The translations under genes and the position numbers were made by a program. Below, in pieces: positions 1-8,928 of a DNA stretch of 64,000 nucleotides; the stretch's first letter is position 1, and every line of letters starts with the position of its first letter. The stretch is from Paraburkholderia dilworthii. Lineage in GTDB: Bacteria > Pseudomonadota > Gammaproteobacteria > Burkholderiales > Burkholderiaceae. The stretch covers positions 124,210 to 188,209 of the forward strand of contig NZ_AWZT01000008.1 in the NCBI RefSeq assembly GCF_000472525.1, in the 5' to 3' direction. Under the pieces are notes generated by a model, which worked only from the letters and a program-made list of their open reading frames with translations, did not search any database and was not told where the DNA came from.

Positions 1-1
1 C

Positions 2-697
2 GGCCGCGACGCGGACGGCGCGCTCACCGCGCTCACCGAAATGCAATCGCAGGGCGCGCGGCGCATTCACGCGCAGCAGATCATGTTGCGCGCGCAGCAG
101 CAATTGAAGAACTGGGGCGAAGTGCTCAAGCTCGTCAAGACGCTGGAAAAGCGCGAGGCGATTCATCCGGCTGTGGCAGTGCGCTTGCGGCAACTGGCGG
201 CGGAGAATTTGCTGCGCGATCGTCGGCACAACGCCGATGCGCTGCTCGAACTGTGGAATTCGCTCACGCCGACCGAGCGTCATTCACCGCGTCTTGCCGA
301 TCTGGCCGCCGAACTGCTGGTGGTGCTGAATCGTCCGCAGGAAGCGCGCAAGATCGTTGAGGATGCGCTCGCGCAGAATTGGGATGCGCGCTTGCTGCGT
401 CGCTACCCGGATACTGCGGGCGGCGATGCGTTGCCGCTGATCCAGAAGGCCGAAGCGTGGCAGAAGGATCGTCCGGACGATGCCGACTTGCTATTCGCGT
501 TGGGGCGGTTATGCCTGCATCAGCAGTTGTGGGGGAAGGCGCAGTCGTTCCTCGAGCGTGCGTTGAAGCTTGCCGATAACGAGACGCTGAAGATCCGTTC
601 GCATCGCGCGTTGGCGCGTTTGCACGAGCAGCTTGGCGATACGGAGAAGGCGAGCCAGCATTATCGCGAGAGTGCGTTGGCGATGAATGTGGTGTGA
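2..697 (+). CDS. hemY: HemY, C-terminal part (left edge cuts the gene)
   Basis: The frame is open to the left edge, so the N-terminal membrane part is missing and only about 231 residues are seen. They are helical and TPR-like: leucine/alanine-rich repeats such as WGEVLKLVKTLEKREAIHP, and a final repeat LFALGRLCLHQQLWGKAQSF followed by HRALARLHEQLGDTEKASQH. This is the usual C-terminus of HemY, an inner-membrane TPR protein of betaproteobacteria and gammaproteobacteria. It is encoded after the uroporphyrinogen-III synthase gene (hemX/hemD region) and linked to haem synthesis, although its biochemical role is not settled. It should not be confused with Gram-positive HemY, a coproporphyrinogen oxidase. 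A strong terminator follows 60 bases after the stop, so this is the end of the transcript. The family assignment is confident; the function is known only loosely. Confidence 0.85.
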   Translation, partial: GRDADGALTALTEMQSQGARRIHAQQIMLRAQQQLKNWGEVLKLVKTLEKREAIHPAVAVRLRQLAAENLLRDRRHNADALLELWNSLTPTERHSPRLADLAAELLVVLNRPQEARKIVEDALAQNWDARLLRRYPDTAGGDALPLIQKAEAWQKDRPDDADLLFALGRLCLHQQLWGKAQSFLERALKLADNETLKIRSHRALARLHEQLGDTEKASQHYRESALAMNVV

Positions 698-757
698 ACT
701 CGGCCTTTGCGCTGTGTTGATTCGCTGAACCGTATGCGCGTTTGTATGCTTTGCCTG

Positions 758-791
758 ATGGCCGCAGCCGATGCTGCGGCCATTTGTTTTT
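758..791 (+). terminator. Rho-independent terminator after hemY
   Basis: An 11-bp perfect stem, ATGGCCGCAGC (758-768) pairing with 773-783 around a CGAT loop, is followed by TTGTTTTT. It ends the hemY transcript. Confidence 0.85.
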
Positions 792-804
792 CTGCTTGGT
801 TTAG

Positions 805-1230
805 TCAGTGTGCGGAGGTTATTTGTGGGTGTGCGACGTTCGTGGTTAGTCTACCGGCGGACTTTGCGGATTTGCTTTTGCGGCGCGGTGCACTTTCGCT
901 GGCAGTAGAGGTTGGGGCTCTCTGCGATGCCTCGGCGAGGAGCTTCGTCGCGTGATACGCGGTAATGCGGCTGTGCGGGACGCCCTTTGCATCGAGGGCA
1001 ATCACCTGGAACAGCTCGCGGTCGCATTGAAGTTCCTGCTGATAGTGCTCAGCCGTGTCCAGTAGCACCTCGACGAGCGTCTGACGATGTCGTTGCTCGT
1101 CGCGTGTTATGGCAGGATGCCTAACTATTTACGACGCGAGTGTGATCAAGGTGTCCAGTTGAGCTGCCTGCCGGTCGCATAGATCGAATGCAGAAAGGGC
1201 TAGCTTTTCGTACTGGAGGGCGTCGACTGT
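805..1230 (-). pseudogene. Small conserved hypothetical gene broken by an in-frame TAA
   Basis: Reading leftwards, one frame gives protein-like sequence on both sides of a single TAA at 1129-1131. Upstream of the stop it contains LSAFDLCDRQAAQLDTLI. Downstream it contains ITRDEQRHRQTLVEVLLDTA, then ELFQVIALDAKGVPHSRI and TAYHATKLLAEASQRAP. The shared frame and continuous composition suggest one soluble protein of about 130-140 residues that has acquired a nonsense codon. The tail (SESAPRRKSKSAKSAG) is basic and of low complexity. No function is known to me. The 5' end is uncertain because the sequence before about 1230 no longer looks coding. A short functional protein starting at the GTG at 1066-1068 cannot be excluded. 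Confidence 0.45.
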
Positions 1231-1432
1231 TGGGCGTGGCCGCTGAGCGTTCCCCGGCGACTTGCTGCTTATAAGGTAGTGGCTGTCGCGGATTTTGTTT
1301 CGGGTGGCTAAATGTCCGGGTTTGTGAAGAGTTGTCAACGCATATCGACAAAGTCGGCGGGGCACGTTATAGGTTCCTCCTGCGAACGCAATGAGCTTGT
1401 GAGCGACATGAACAACCTCGATCGACACCCGT

Positions 1433-2439
1433 ATGGACGAACAAGAACTTTTGTTTTACACACCGAACAACGGCGCGTGGGAATGCCGTCCAGGCATTGA
1501 TATCTGATACATCGGCGAGGGGCAAGCTCCAAGCGTCGCAGCGCCTGCAAGGCCGCGATCAGAAGCGGAGCCACTCGAACTTACCGACATTCCCGGCGCG
1601 ATGCAAAAGATGGGGTGGCACGTCGCGGCCGCGCTGCTTAACAAGTGGTTCCACTACACGCCGAAGAACGAGGCCACGAATAGCTTCCAGAACGCTCACG
1701 GGTATCACAGTGATGGCTCAGGTGCATATCCACGCGACCGAATTGACACAACGACGGTCAAGCTCGACTGGATACTGTCGTTCCACGAGCTGCCCGCGTG
1801 TTCAAGGAATTGCAAAACACTGATCGACTCGGGAACAATGCCGCGGTGCAGTCGATCCTCGCTCGCCTTTATTCTTACAAGGGCTACGACGGCTGGATCG
1901 ATCCTCCGCACGCATGTGGGAACGACATTCACAGGTTCCACAGGAACTTCCAGTTTCAGAGAGCGTTGGTCGACACGTCGGCATTGGAAAAGGCCGAGAC
2001 TTTTTTCAGAGCGATGCTTCATCATGGATTGCCGGACGATCTTGCGGGCGCACTTGGCGGGTTTGAGTTTTGCGCTGCGATCGCGGAGGCGGATCAAACC
2101 GGTGTGGCGTGGGACGGAAGTGCAAATCACCAAAGTCGCTCTTTACATGCACAACCTTATTCCTTTTTCGACGATGCCGGAGGCTCGCAATATCTCGGCC
2201 ATTGGAACAAGGACGGCATCGCCTTAGTCCCGTTTGGCTTCGCCGCGCAGAAGGCCGGCTTCGGCTCGTGGAGTCACTACGCGATTCAGCCGGAAGGGCC
2301 ATACGGCCGCACATTTTGGCCAGTCCACAATTCAGATTTTCGGCGCTGGCAAGAGCAGCACAATGCGGGTGGCGACATGGTTCTCTACTCCGATTATCGT
2401 GTTGTGACGCTCAAAACGCCTGTCCGAATGAGTATGTGA
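1433..2439 (+). pseudogene. DUF6402-family gene, frameshifted remnant
   Basis: Pieces of one protein are spread over two frames. The start region reads MDEQELLFYTPNNGAWECRP and then hits a TGA at 1505-1507. The same frame resumes with LELTDIPGAMQKMGWHVAAA and IDTTTVKLDWILSFH to about 1785. A frame change near 1780-1795 leads to VFKELQNTDRLGN through GALGGFEFCAAIAEA. Another change near 2105-2125 exposes TEVQITKVALYMHNL, and a third near 2157 restores the previous frame for YSFFDDAGGSQYLGHWNKDG and YGRTFWPVHNSDFRRWQEQH to the stop at 2439. The IPGAMQKMGW, DTTTVKLDW, SQYLGHWN and PVxNSDFRxW blocks match my memory of DUF6402, a family common in Burkholderia near type VI secretion genes. At least three frameshifts plus a stop make a working product very unlikely. 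The family name rests on motif recall. Confidence 0.75.
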
Positions 2440-2441
2440 CG

Positions 2442-2942
2442 ATGGGACTGCAAGGAGGCGGAGACGGCGCGTTACTGGCATTTGGAGCCGTGTTACTGGC
2501 GGTGACCGTGGCTGTAGTGGGTGTTTGGTCAGTGATGTTTGCATTTGCGGCCACCACAGGCAGAGCGGAACGGATCTCACGTGTAGTTAAGGTCTGTGCG
2601 AAGTGCCTTGTCGCGGTCGTCGTGATTGCGCTAGTGGTTGATTACGCGTTAGATATCAGATTGCGGTCAGGGGCGCACGACTGCCAAAGGAAGAAGTCAG
2701 ACGATGGTCAGTACGTCGCCGAGTTATGCCTGCTCCGCGACAACGGCCATGACGCTGATTATGTCGGTAGGGTGTATGACGCGAAGGATGGCCGGTTACT
2801 CGTGGAGCGAACGTTCGATGCCGCCGAAACGGAGTTGTCCTGGTTCAATGGACAGGTTAGTTTTATGCGGGGCGGGGAGGATTCCAATACGGTACGGTTA
2901 CCAGCTTCCTGGATCGAGCGGCTGCGAGCTAGGATGCCGTAG
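2442..2942 (+). CDS. Small two-helix membrane protein next to the DUF6402 remnant
   Basis: The 166-residue product has two hydrophobic helices near residues 8-34 and 46-68, then a hydrophilic domain (CQRKKSDDGQYVAELCLLRD, later VGRVYDAKDGRLLVERTFDA, ending LPASWIERLRARMP). The ATG follows the stop of the DUF6402 remnant by two bases, so the two were co-transcribed. Small membrane proteins placed immediately after polymorphic-toxin or T6SS cargo genes are often immunity proteins, so that role is a reasonable inference for an ancestral pair. This gene still has an intact frame although its partner is dead. No clear Shine-Dalgarno is visible, which fits translational coupling. No catalytic motif is seen and the function is unproven. 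Confidence 0.6.
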   Translation: MGLQGGGDGALLAFGAVLLAVTVAVVGVWSVMFAFAATTGRAERISRVVKVCAKCLVAVVVIALVVDYALDIRLRSGAHDCQRKKSDDGQYVAELCLLRDNGHDADYVGRVYDAKDGRLLVERTFDAAETELSWFNGQVSFMRGGEDSNTVRLPASWIERLRARMP

Positions 2943-3439
2943 GCGGGTCTGGCATTAGTCCTCGGTTGGATCGCGGGCTCGGGAATGGGCGGTCTCGGGA
3001 GAGATGGAGGGCTCGTCGCTCTGCTCGCAGATTGCAACTCGACCTTGCTTGCAGAGAAGCCGGACCCGACATCCGGCCTTTATGCAACCCATACTGTACT
3101 CAAGCCCGCTGACGTCCGCGTACCAGAGAAGTTTGATCCGGCTTACAGTCAGATGGTTTATCTGAAGATCAACGCCGACAATCGCAACCCGCGTTTGTAG
3201 GTTCCTTCATGTCGGCCTTCAAGGAAATGCACACGTTCGATGATCCGCTGTTTCATCCGATGCTGAATGGGTTCATCAACTGGATGCATAGTCAGCCGGT
3301 CGCGCGGAAACACCGACAACCGCAGAGCAGCCCAAATCGGCAAAGCTTTGACGGTTTCCGGAAACGTATGGCCCGCTGCATAGAGTACCGTCGGCCCAGT
3401 ACAAGACCCGGACTCTATGCTTCTGCGACTATCGCGTGA
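2943..3439 (+). other. Unassigned coding-like remnants
   Basis: After the stop at 2942 the same frame stays open to 3200 and reads like protein (LVLGWIAGSGMGGLGRDGGL, later HTVLKPADVRVPEKFDPAYS). A second frame from 3209 begins MSAFKEMHTFDDPLFHPMLN GFINWM and degrades into basic low-complexity sequence. No Shine-Dalgarno supports either start. They look like fragments of one or two further genes of the decayed stretch. I do not recognise a family. Confidence 0.3.
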
Positions 3440-3449
3440 CGTCCTCGTT

Positions 3450-4319
3450 TCAGGACGCGGTAGTGGCCTCCCTGACAAAATCGGCGTACTTGCGCAGAGG
3501 GCGTCCCAGGATGGCCTGCAGGCGGTCCCCCGTTTCCTCCGTGCCGCGCATGCCGAACTTCTGGATGCCGGCCATCATCAGACGCATGTCGTATGCGAGC
3601 CACGCGGGACCGAGCGAGGCCATCTGCCCTTCGAAGGCTGCCACGTCATCGCCTCCATAGGTCACCTCGCGTCCCAGGGCGGAACTCCAGATCGTTGCCG
3701 CTGATGCGCCCGTCAGCGCATCGGGACCGACGAGCTCCAACGTCACTCGCGCAAGCGCAGTCGAGGCCCTGTCGCGGCGCAGGAGTTCGACGACAGCGAC
3801 GTCTGCGATGTCTCGCGTATCGATCATCGAAACGCCTGCTGACCCAATCGGCATGGGATAGACACCATAGTCCTGGATGACCTGCTGGATCATGCGTTCA
3901 TTCTGCATGAAGTAGGCGGGTCGCAGGATAGTCGCTGGAATGTCGAGGCTCTCGATCATGCGTTCGACTGCGTGCTTGCCCGCGAAGTGCGGAACGTTCG
4001 TGTACTTGTCCGCGTGAATCACCGACAGGTAGACGACGCGCTCGATGCCAGATTCGCGCGCAAGGTTCAGCGCGTTCAGCGCTTGTGTCGCTTCATCGGG
4101 CGTGACGGCGTTCAACAGGAATAGCGTTCGCACCGAGCGCAGCGCTGCGCGCATCGAGGTCACGTCCGTAAGATCGCCTATGACCTCGGCGACGCCTGCG
4201 GGAAGGTTCAGCTTGCCCTGCTTGCGAACGAGCGCCTTGACGTCGGCGCCAGCATCGGCAAGGCGTTCGACGATCAGAGAGCCGATGGTGCCCGTAGCAC
4301 CGGTAACGAGAATGCTCAT
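3450..4319 (-). CDS. NmrA/SDR-type NAD(P)-binding protein
   Basis: This 289-residue protein is an atypical short-chain dehydrogenase of the NmrA/HSCARG type. The N-terminal Rossmann motif GATGTIG occupies residues 7-13, followed by the adenine-side acidic region VIGDLTDVTSM. The family block YLSVIHADKYTNVPHFAGKH covers the central strand, and the substrate-side segment has LRPAYFMQNE. Members bind NAD(P)H and act either as redox sensors or as quinone/azo-type reductases. The ATG is preceded by GGAGA. It lies 23 bases after the stop of the oxidoreductase gene at 4343-5278 and is almost certainly in its operon, both divergent from a LysR regulator. Specific substrate unknown. Confidence 0.8.
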   Translation of the reverse strand: MSILVTGATGTIGSLIVERLADAGADVKALVRKQGKLNLPAGVAEVIGDLTDVTSMRAALRSVRTLFLLNAVTPDEATQALNALNLARESGIERVVYLSVIHADKYTNVPHFAGKHAVERMIESLDIPATILRPAYFMQNERMIQQVIQDYGVYPMPIGSAGVSMIDTRDIADVAVVELLRRDRASTALARVTLELVGPDALTGASAATIWSSALGREVTYGGDDVAAFEGQMASLGPAWLAYDMRLMMAGIQKFGMRGTEETGDRLQAILGRPLRKYADFVREATTAS

Positions 4320-4342
4320 GTGAATCTCCAGCCAGAGGTTGG

Positions 4343-5278
4343 TTAGTAAGAGAAGTCCGCCACGACCTTGCCGGTGCGGGAGTCGGTGCGATTGCGTTCG
4401 ATGGCTGCGGGGATGTCCTCGAAACCGACCACCTCGCTCACCCTAAATTTCAAAGTGCCGTTTGCGATGTCTGCGGCCAGCTTTTCCAGAAGACCCGCGT
4501 CCGGCCGGTTCATGAACCACAGGCCGCGGCGGCCCGCTGGCGTGCGCGCCAGAATGTCGGGCGACGACGTGCCAACGACGGCGCCGGTCTGCGTCAGCAC
4601 TTGCCACGAGCGATCGAGCACTTCGCCGCCAACGTAATCGAGCACCAGTTCGATGTCTCGCGCGATGTCCTCGAAACGTTGAGTCTGGTAGTCGATGACA
4701 TGGTCCGCGCCGAGACTGCGCACGTATTCGACATGAGCAGTGGCCGCTGTCGCAAAGACTTCGGCACCTGCGCGCTTCGCGTACTGCACGGCATAGCCGC
4801 CGAGCCCGCCCGCTGCGCCGTGGATCAGGATCCGCTGGCCTGAGCGGACTGGGCCCGCGTGGTAAAGGCTTTGCCAGGCCGACACGGCCGCCACGGGGAT
4901 GGCGGCCGCCTGAACATCGTCCAAACCATCAGGCGTGCGGGACAGGTTCGCTTCGTCGACCGTGACGAAATCGGTGTACGCGCCCAGCCCGCCGAGCGAC
5001 CCCATGACGCGATCGCCGACACGAAACCGCGAGGCGCCGGGACCAACGGCCTCGACAACACCGGCGAGCTCGATGCCCAGAACGGCGGGCACTTGAAGTG
5101 GGAAGGCGTCGCGAACATAGCCCTCACGGACTTTCCAATCGATGCCGTTCACACCGGCGGCGCGAACGCCGACCAGTACCTGGCCCTGTCTCGCTTCCGG
5201 CCTCTCGATCCGGCCTACTTCGGCGGCGCTGGCACCTCCGTAAGACCGGATCAGTACAGCACGTTGAGTCGTGTTCAT
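4343..5278 (-). CDS. Zinc-independent MDR family NADP-dependent oxidoreductase
   Basis: The 311-residue product has the medium-chain dehydrogenase/reductase layout. A GroES-like N-terminal half contains VLGIELAGVVEAVG and FRVGDRVMG. A Rossmann half begins with the variant dinucleotide motif HGAAGGLGGYAVQ at about 153-165. The cysteine-rich structural zinc lobe of classic alcohol dehydrogenases is absent, which fits the quinone oxidoreductase/zeta-crystallin branch. Such enzymes reduce quinones or alpha,beta-unsaturated carbonyls with NADPH. GAGGAA stands just upstream of the ATG. It is first in a two-gene unit with the NmrA-like gene and is divergent from the LysR gene 103 bases away, its probable regulator. 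Confidence 0.85.
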   Translation of the reverse strand: MNTTQRAVLIRSYGGASAAEVGRIERPEARQGQVLVGVRAAGVNGIDWKVREGYVRDAFPLQVPAVLGIELAGVVEAVGPGASRFRVGDRVMGSLGGLGAYTDFVTVDEANLSRTPDGLDDVQAAAIPVAAVSAWQSLYHAGPVRSGQRILIHGAAGGLGGYAVQYAKRAGAEVFATAATAHVEYVRSLGADHVIDYQTQRFEDIARDIELVLDYVGGEVLDRSWQVLTQTGAVVGTSSPDILARTPAGRRGLWFMNRPDAGLLEKLAADIANGTLKFRVSEVVGFEDIPAAIERNRTDSRTGKVVADFSY

Positions 5279-5381
5279 TGCAGGTTCCTCATGTCAAGTT
5301 GCGGTGAGGAGAAGATAGGCCGTTGCGAAGTTAAAACAAAGACGCGAAAATGAAGACACGTCGTTTCAAAAATGGAACACC

Positions 5382-6257
5382 ATGGATCTGAACGCTTTAG
5401 CTGACTTCGCGCTAGTCGCAACGAACGGAGGACTGGGAAAGGCAAGCCGTGCGAGTGGCAAGTCGAAGGCGACTCTTTCCCGCCGGATTTCCGACCTGGA
5501 AGAGCAACTGGGCGTGCGGCTCATCGAGCGCAGCGCCCGGGGGCTGAGGCTTACCGAAGCCGGCGAGATGCTGATGACCCGAACCGAGGGGCCGATGCAC
5601 GAGGTGGCCGAAGCGATGACGGCGACGCGGGAGGGGCTGTCGACGCCTCGCGGACGCTTGCGCGTTGCGTCGCCCGTGCTGTTCTCGCAGCTTGCTATGG
5701 GGCGGATCTGCGCCGAGTTCTTTGCGGCATATCCGGAAGTCACGGTCGAAGTGGTCGCCGACGACCGCGCGGTCGATCTTGTCGAGGAACAGTTCGACGT
5801 CGCGATCCGGGTCAATCCGAGCCCGGACAGTAGTCTGGTGGGCCGGTGCTTTGCGAAAGACCGGCTGGTTGTAGTCGCGGCGCCCGGCGTACCGATGCCG
5901 GACCCGGGCGCGGTGCGGGCGGTTCCCGGCATCGTCTTTGCGGGTTTCCAACCCACCAACTGGACGCTCGACGAAGGGCGTTTGATCCTCGCGCCCATTC
6001 CCAAGATAACGCTGTCCTCGTTCCTGATGATCCGCGACGCCGCTGTTGCCGGCGCTGGTGCTGCGCTGATTCCGCAGTCCATCGCCTGGAACCAGCTCAC
6101 TCGCGGCGAGCTGGTTCAGTGGGGAACAGTCGCGGGCGCGGAAACTGCGCTCTGGGTCTTGCACACCTCGCGGCGTCTTCCTGCGCCGAAGGTTCGCGCG
6201 TTCGTGGAGTTCATGTGCGATCAATATCCGGACCTGTCTCTCGTACTCAAGGGATAG
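5382..6257 (+). CDS. LysR-family transcriptional regulator
   Basis: A 291-residue LTTR. The winged helix-turn-helix spans about residues 1-60 (ADFALVATNGGLGKASRASG, then SKATLSRRISDLEEQLGVRL and the wing RSARGLRLTEAG). The periplasmic-binding-protein-like effector domain covers about 88-290, with AAYPEVTVEVVADDRAVDLV and the usual DVAIRV strand. Regulators of this type commonly control the divergently transcribed gene, here the oxidoreductase/NmrA pair. The 103-base shared promoter region is of the size expected for an LTTR operator. The recognition pattern KSKATLSRRI departs slightly from the common SQPAVSRQI form. The inducer is unknown. Confidence 0.88.
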   Translation: MDLNALADFALVATNGGLGKASRASGKSKATLSRRISDLEEQLGVRLIERSARGLRLTEAGEMLMTRTEGPMHEVAEAMTATREGLSTPRGRLRVASPVLFSQLAMGRICAEFFAAYPEVTVEVVADDRAVDLVEEQFDVAIRVNPSPDSSLVGRCFAKDRLVVVAAPGVPMPDPGAVRAVPGIVFAGFQPTNWTLDEGRLILAPIPKITLSSFLMIRDAAVAGAGAALIPQSIAWNQLTRGELVQWGTVAGAETALWVLHTSRRLPAPKVRAFVEFMCDQYPDLSLVLKG

Positions 6258-6499
6258 AAGACAGATCGGTCGCGGCTTTTGCGCGGAATCGTCGTGGACG
6301 AGGGTGCGCGCGGCCGCTTCCAGGCGACAACTCGAACAGCCGATTTGGGCCGACTACTGCCTCATACCGCTGGCAGCAGCCGATCCTCTGGTTTGCGCTC
6401 AGTGCTGCTTCGGGCAAGCGGCCGCTTTTCGCCGCAAGCTGACTACTCCAAAGGGCCAGCGGCCGATTAAAGCCAAGGCGCCAACGTCATCCAGTCAAT

Positions 6500-7819
6500 T
6501 CACCTGTTAACCATCTTCGCCGGCACACTAACCGCAAGCAAACCGCCGAGCACCATAAACGCCGCTAACATGTACATCCCCGAATCGTTAGCCGCAGTCG
6601 CCTGCTTAAGCCACCCCACCGCATACGGGCTAAGAAACCCCGCCAGATTCCCAATCGAATTAATCATCGCGATCCCGGCTGCCGCACCTGTACCAGCAAG
6701 AATCGCCGTCGGCAGGCTCCAGAACAGCGGCAACGTGGTGAGAATGCCCATAGTCGCGAGCGTGAGAGAAGCCATCGCCAGCAGCGTGTTCTGCGCCCAC
6801 ACAACCGATAGCACCAAACCGATCGCGCCCGCGAAAGCGGGTAACGCAATATGCCAGCGCCGCTCGCGTGTGCGGTCTGCGCTGCGCGCAACGAACACCA
6901 TCGCGACAACAGCCGCCGCGAACGGAATCGCGGAAAGCAGGCCGATCATCAGCGCATCGGTCACGCCGGTCGCCTTGATAATGGTCGGCAGCCAGAAGCT
7001 CACGCCATACAGGCCCATCACGAACGAGAAGTAGGTGAAGCTCAGCATCAGCACACGGCCGCTCGTCAGCACCTGGCGAATCGGCATGTCGTGCTTGGTG
7101 GCTTCCTCGGCGGACACGTGACGCTCGAGCAGTTCCTTCTCTTCCTTCGTCAGCCACTTCGCTTTCGAAATACGGTCGTCGAGCGCGACGAACACGAGAA
7201 TGCCGACCAGCACCGACGGTATCCCTTCCAGCAGGAAAAGCCACTGCCAGCCGTGCCAGCCGTTCGTCCCATTGAACGTCTTGAGGATATAGCCCGATAC
7301 TGGCCCGCCGATCACGCCCGACAGCGCAATGGCCGTCATGAACCACGTCGTCATGCGGCCGCGCCGATGCGACGGATACCAGTAGGTGAGATACAGAATG
7401 ATGCCCGGGAAGAAGCCCGCTTCGGCCACACCGAGCAGAAAGCGCATCACGTAGAACATGGTCGGCGTGGTGACGAACATGGTCAGCATGGAGATCACGC
7501 CCCACGACACCATGATCCGCGCGATCCACACCCGCGCGCCCACCTTGTGCAGAATCACATTGCTTGGGATCTCGAAGAAAAAATAGCCGACGAAGAAAAT
7601 GCCCGCGCCGAAGCCATAAACCGCATCGCTCAAGCCAAGGTCGGTCGTCATTTGCAGCTTCGCAAAGCCGACGTTCACGCGGTCCAGATACGCGACCACG
7701 TAGCACAGCATCAGGAGCGGCGCGAGCCGCCAGTTGACCTTGCGATAGGTCGCTTGTTCGAACGTGGAGGGCGGCGCACCGGCGCCGGGATGGTGGAGCG
7801 GATCTGCGGGACTAGCCAT
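6500..7819 (-). CDS. MFS transporter, anion:cation symporter (ACS) type
   Basis: The 439-residue protein has about twelve membrane helices with a central cytoplasmic loop rich in K/E (KWLTKEEKELLERHVSAEEA). The N-terminal signature LCYVVAYLDRVNVGFAKLQM is the hallmark of the ACS family, whose members import organic acids such as phthalate, tartrate, hexuronates or galactonate by proton symport. GLAYG-like helix 5 and the MRFLLGVAEAGFFPGIILYL segment agree. GGAGA precedes the ATG by 5 bases. It is the last gene of a leftward set with an SDR and an aldehyde dehydrogenase, so it probably imports the compound they oxidise. The 284-base gap before it contains a short-period repeat. Confidence 0.85.
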   Translation of the reverse strand: MASPADPLHHPGAGAPPSTFEQATYRKVNWRLAPLLMLCYVVAYLDRVNVGFAKLQMTTDLGLSDAVYGFGAGIFFVGYFFFEIPSNVILHKVGARVWIARIMVSWGVISMLTMFVTTPTMFYVMRFLLGVAEAGFFPGIILYLTYWYPSHRRGRMTTWFMTAIALSGVIGGPVSGYILKTFNGTNGWHGWQWLFLLEGIPSVLVGILVFVALDDRISKAKWLTKEEKELLERHVSAEEATKHDMPIRQVLTSGRVLMLSFTYFSFVMGLYGVSFWLPTIIKATGVTDALMIGLLSAIPFAAAVVAMVFVARSADRTRERRWHIALPAFAGAIGLVLSVVWAQNTLLAMASLTLATMGILTTLPLFWSLPTAILAGTGAAAGIAMINSIGNLAGFLSPYAVGWLKQATAANDSGMYMLAAFMVLGGLLAVSVPAKMVNR

Positions 7820-7998
7820 GACGTCTCCTCTCTTGTTGTGGAATTGAAATGCCGCGCCGGTCGATTCTAGCCGTGCGGCGCGGCTCGCACGGCAATTAGA
7901 TACCGGGGGAAAACACTGAGCCGGGCAAGCAGCGCGCGCGAACGGCGCTTGCTCAACGCGCCTCTACGGACGCCATCAGCGGCGCTGTGACGACAAAG

Positions 7999-8100
7999 CC
8001 GAAGGCAAACGCAGCGCCAACGCGAATGCCGACGCGAACGCCGACGCGAACGCCAACGCTGACGGGAAACGCCAACGCTCAACGCCGACGCAAAACGCAA
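7999..8100. repeat. Degenerate 12-bp tandem repeat
   Basis: Between the MFS and SDR genes, four clear 12-mers of the form GCCGACGCGAAC lie at 8015-8062, two of them identical. They are flanked on both sides by shorter or 13-base derivatives (GCCAACGCT, GCCGACGCAAAAC). It sits in the spacer of a presumed operon. Confidence 0.75.
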
Positions 8101-8103
8101 GCT

Positions 8104-8862
8104 CTACACGCAGCGCCCGCCATCCACTTCAAGACACACGCCGGTGATGAACTCCGCTTCGTCCGAAGCGAGATAGAGCGCGGCGTTGGCGATGTCCTGC
8201 GGCGTCGAAAAGCGTCCAAGCGGAATGCCGGCGAGAAAGCGCTTGCGGTTCTCAGGCGTGTCTTCGACGCCCATGAATTCCGAGAGCAGCGCCGTTTCGC
8301 CGATCACCGGATTCACGCAATTCACGCGAATTCGGTCCGGGCCCAACTCCACGGCCAGCGACTTGCTCGCGATAATCACCGCGCCCTTGCTGCCGTTGTA
8401 CCAGACCAGCCCCGGGCGCGGCCGCACGCCGGCCGTCGACGCGATGTTGATGAAGCTGCCGCCGCCTTGCTCGCGAAAGTACGGCACGAACTCCTGCACG
8501 CTCCAGTAGATGCTCTTGACGTTCACCGCGTACACGCGGTCGAACTCGGCTTCCGTGACTTCGAGCACCGGCTTGTTGCGATGCGTGGTGCCGGCATTGT
8601 TGACGACGATCTGCACGCTACCGAAGTCTTCCAGCGCCGCCTCGCGCAGCTTTTGCCAGTCCTCGCGTTGCGCGACGTTGCCCGCGACCGCGATAGCCTT
8701 GCCGCCCGCCAGCGCAATTTCGCTGGCGACGCGCTCGGCGGCGGGCCCGTTCAGATCGTTGACCACGACGTTCGCGCCTTCGCGCGCGTAGGTCTTCGCG
8801 ATGCCTTCGCCGAAACCCGAGCCGCCACCTGTGACAATGGCCGTTTTACCTGTCAACCGCAT
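8104..8862 (-). CDS. Short-chain dehydrogenase/reductase (classical SDR)
   Basis: The 252-residue classical SDR has the cofactor motif TGGGSGFG (near residues 11-18), the NNAG strand motif (VVNNAGTTHRN), the catalytic serine in INIASTAG and the active-site YNGSK (WYNGSKGAVIIASK). It ends in the usual VDGG segment (LEVDGGRCV). The acidic residue after strand 2 (VVNDLNG) suggests NAD(H) rather than NADP(H). Such enzymes oxidise secondary alcohols or reduce ketones. Here it lies 66 bases downstream of an aldehyde dehydrogenase and upstream of an ACS transporter, suggesting stepwise oxidation of an imported alcohol or hydroxy acid. CGGAGA precedes the ATG. Confidence 0.88.
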   Translation of the reverse strand: MRLTGKTAIVTGGGSGFGEGIAKTYAREGANVVVNDLNGPAAERVASEIALAGGKAIAVAGNVAQREDWQKLREAALEDFGSVQIVVNNAGTTHRNKPVLEVTEAEFDRVYAVNVKSIYWSVQEFVPYFREQGGGSFINIASTAGVRPRPGLVWYNGSKGAVIIASKSLAVELGPDRIRVNCVNPVIGETALLSEFMGVEDTPENRKRFLAGIPLGRFSTPQDIANAALYLASDEAEFITGVCLEVDGGRCV

Positions 8863-8928
8863 GATGTCTCCGCTGTTTGTTGTGAGTGACGAGCCCTAAG
8901 TGTTGATACGCGAACCGGGCCGTATGAC

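Noticed and set aside
7999..8100. Possible CRISPR-like array
   Set aside because: Units of 12 bases are contiguous with no spacers and degenerate; no cas genes are present. The same holds for the arrays at 27131, 36590 and 63010.
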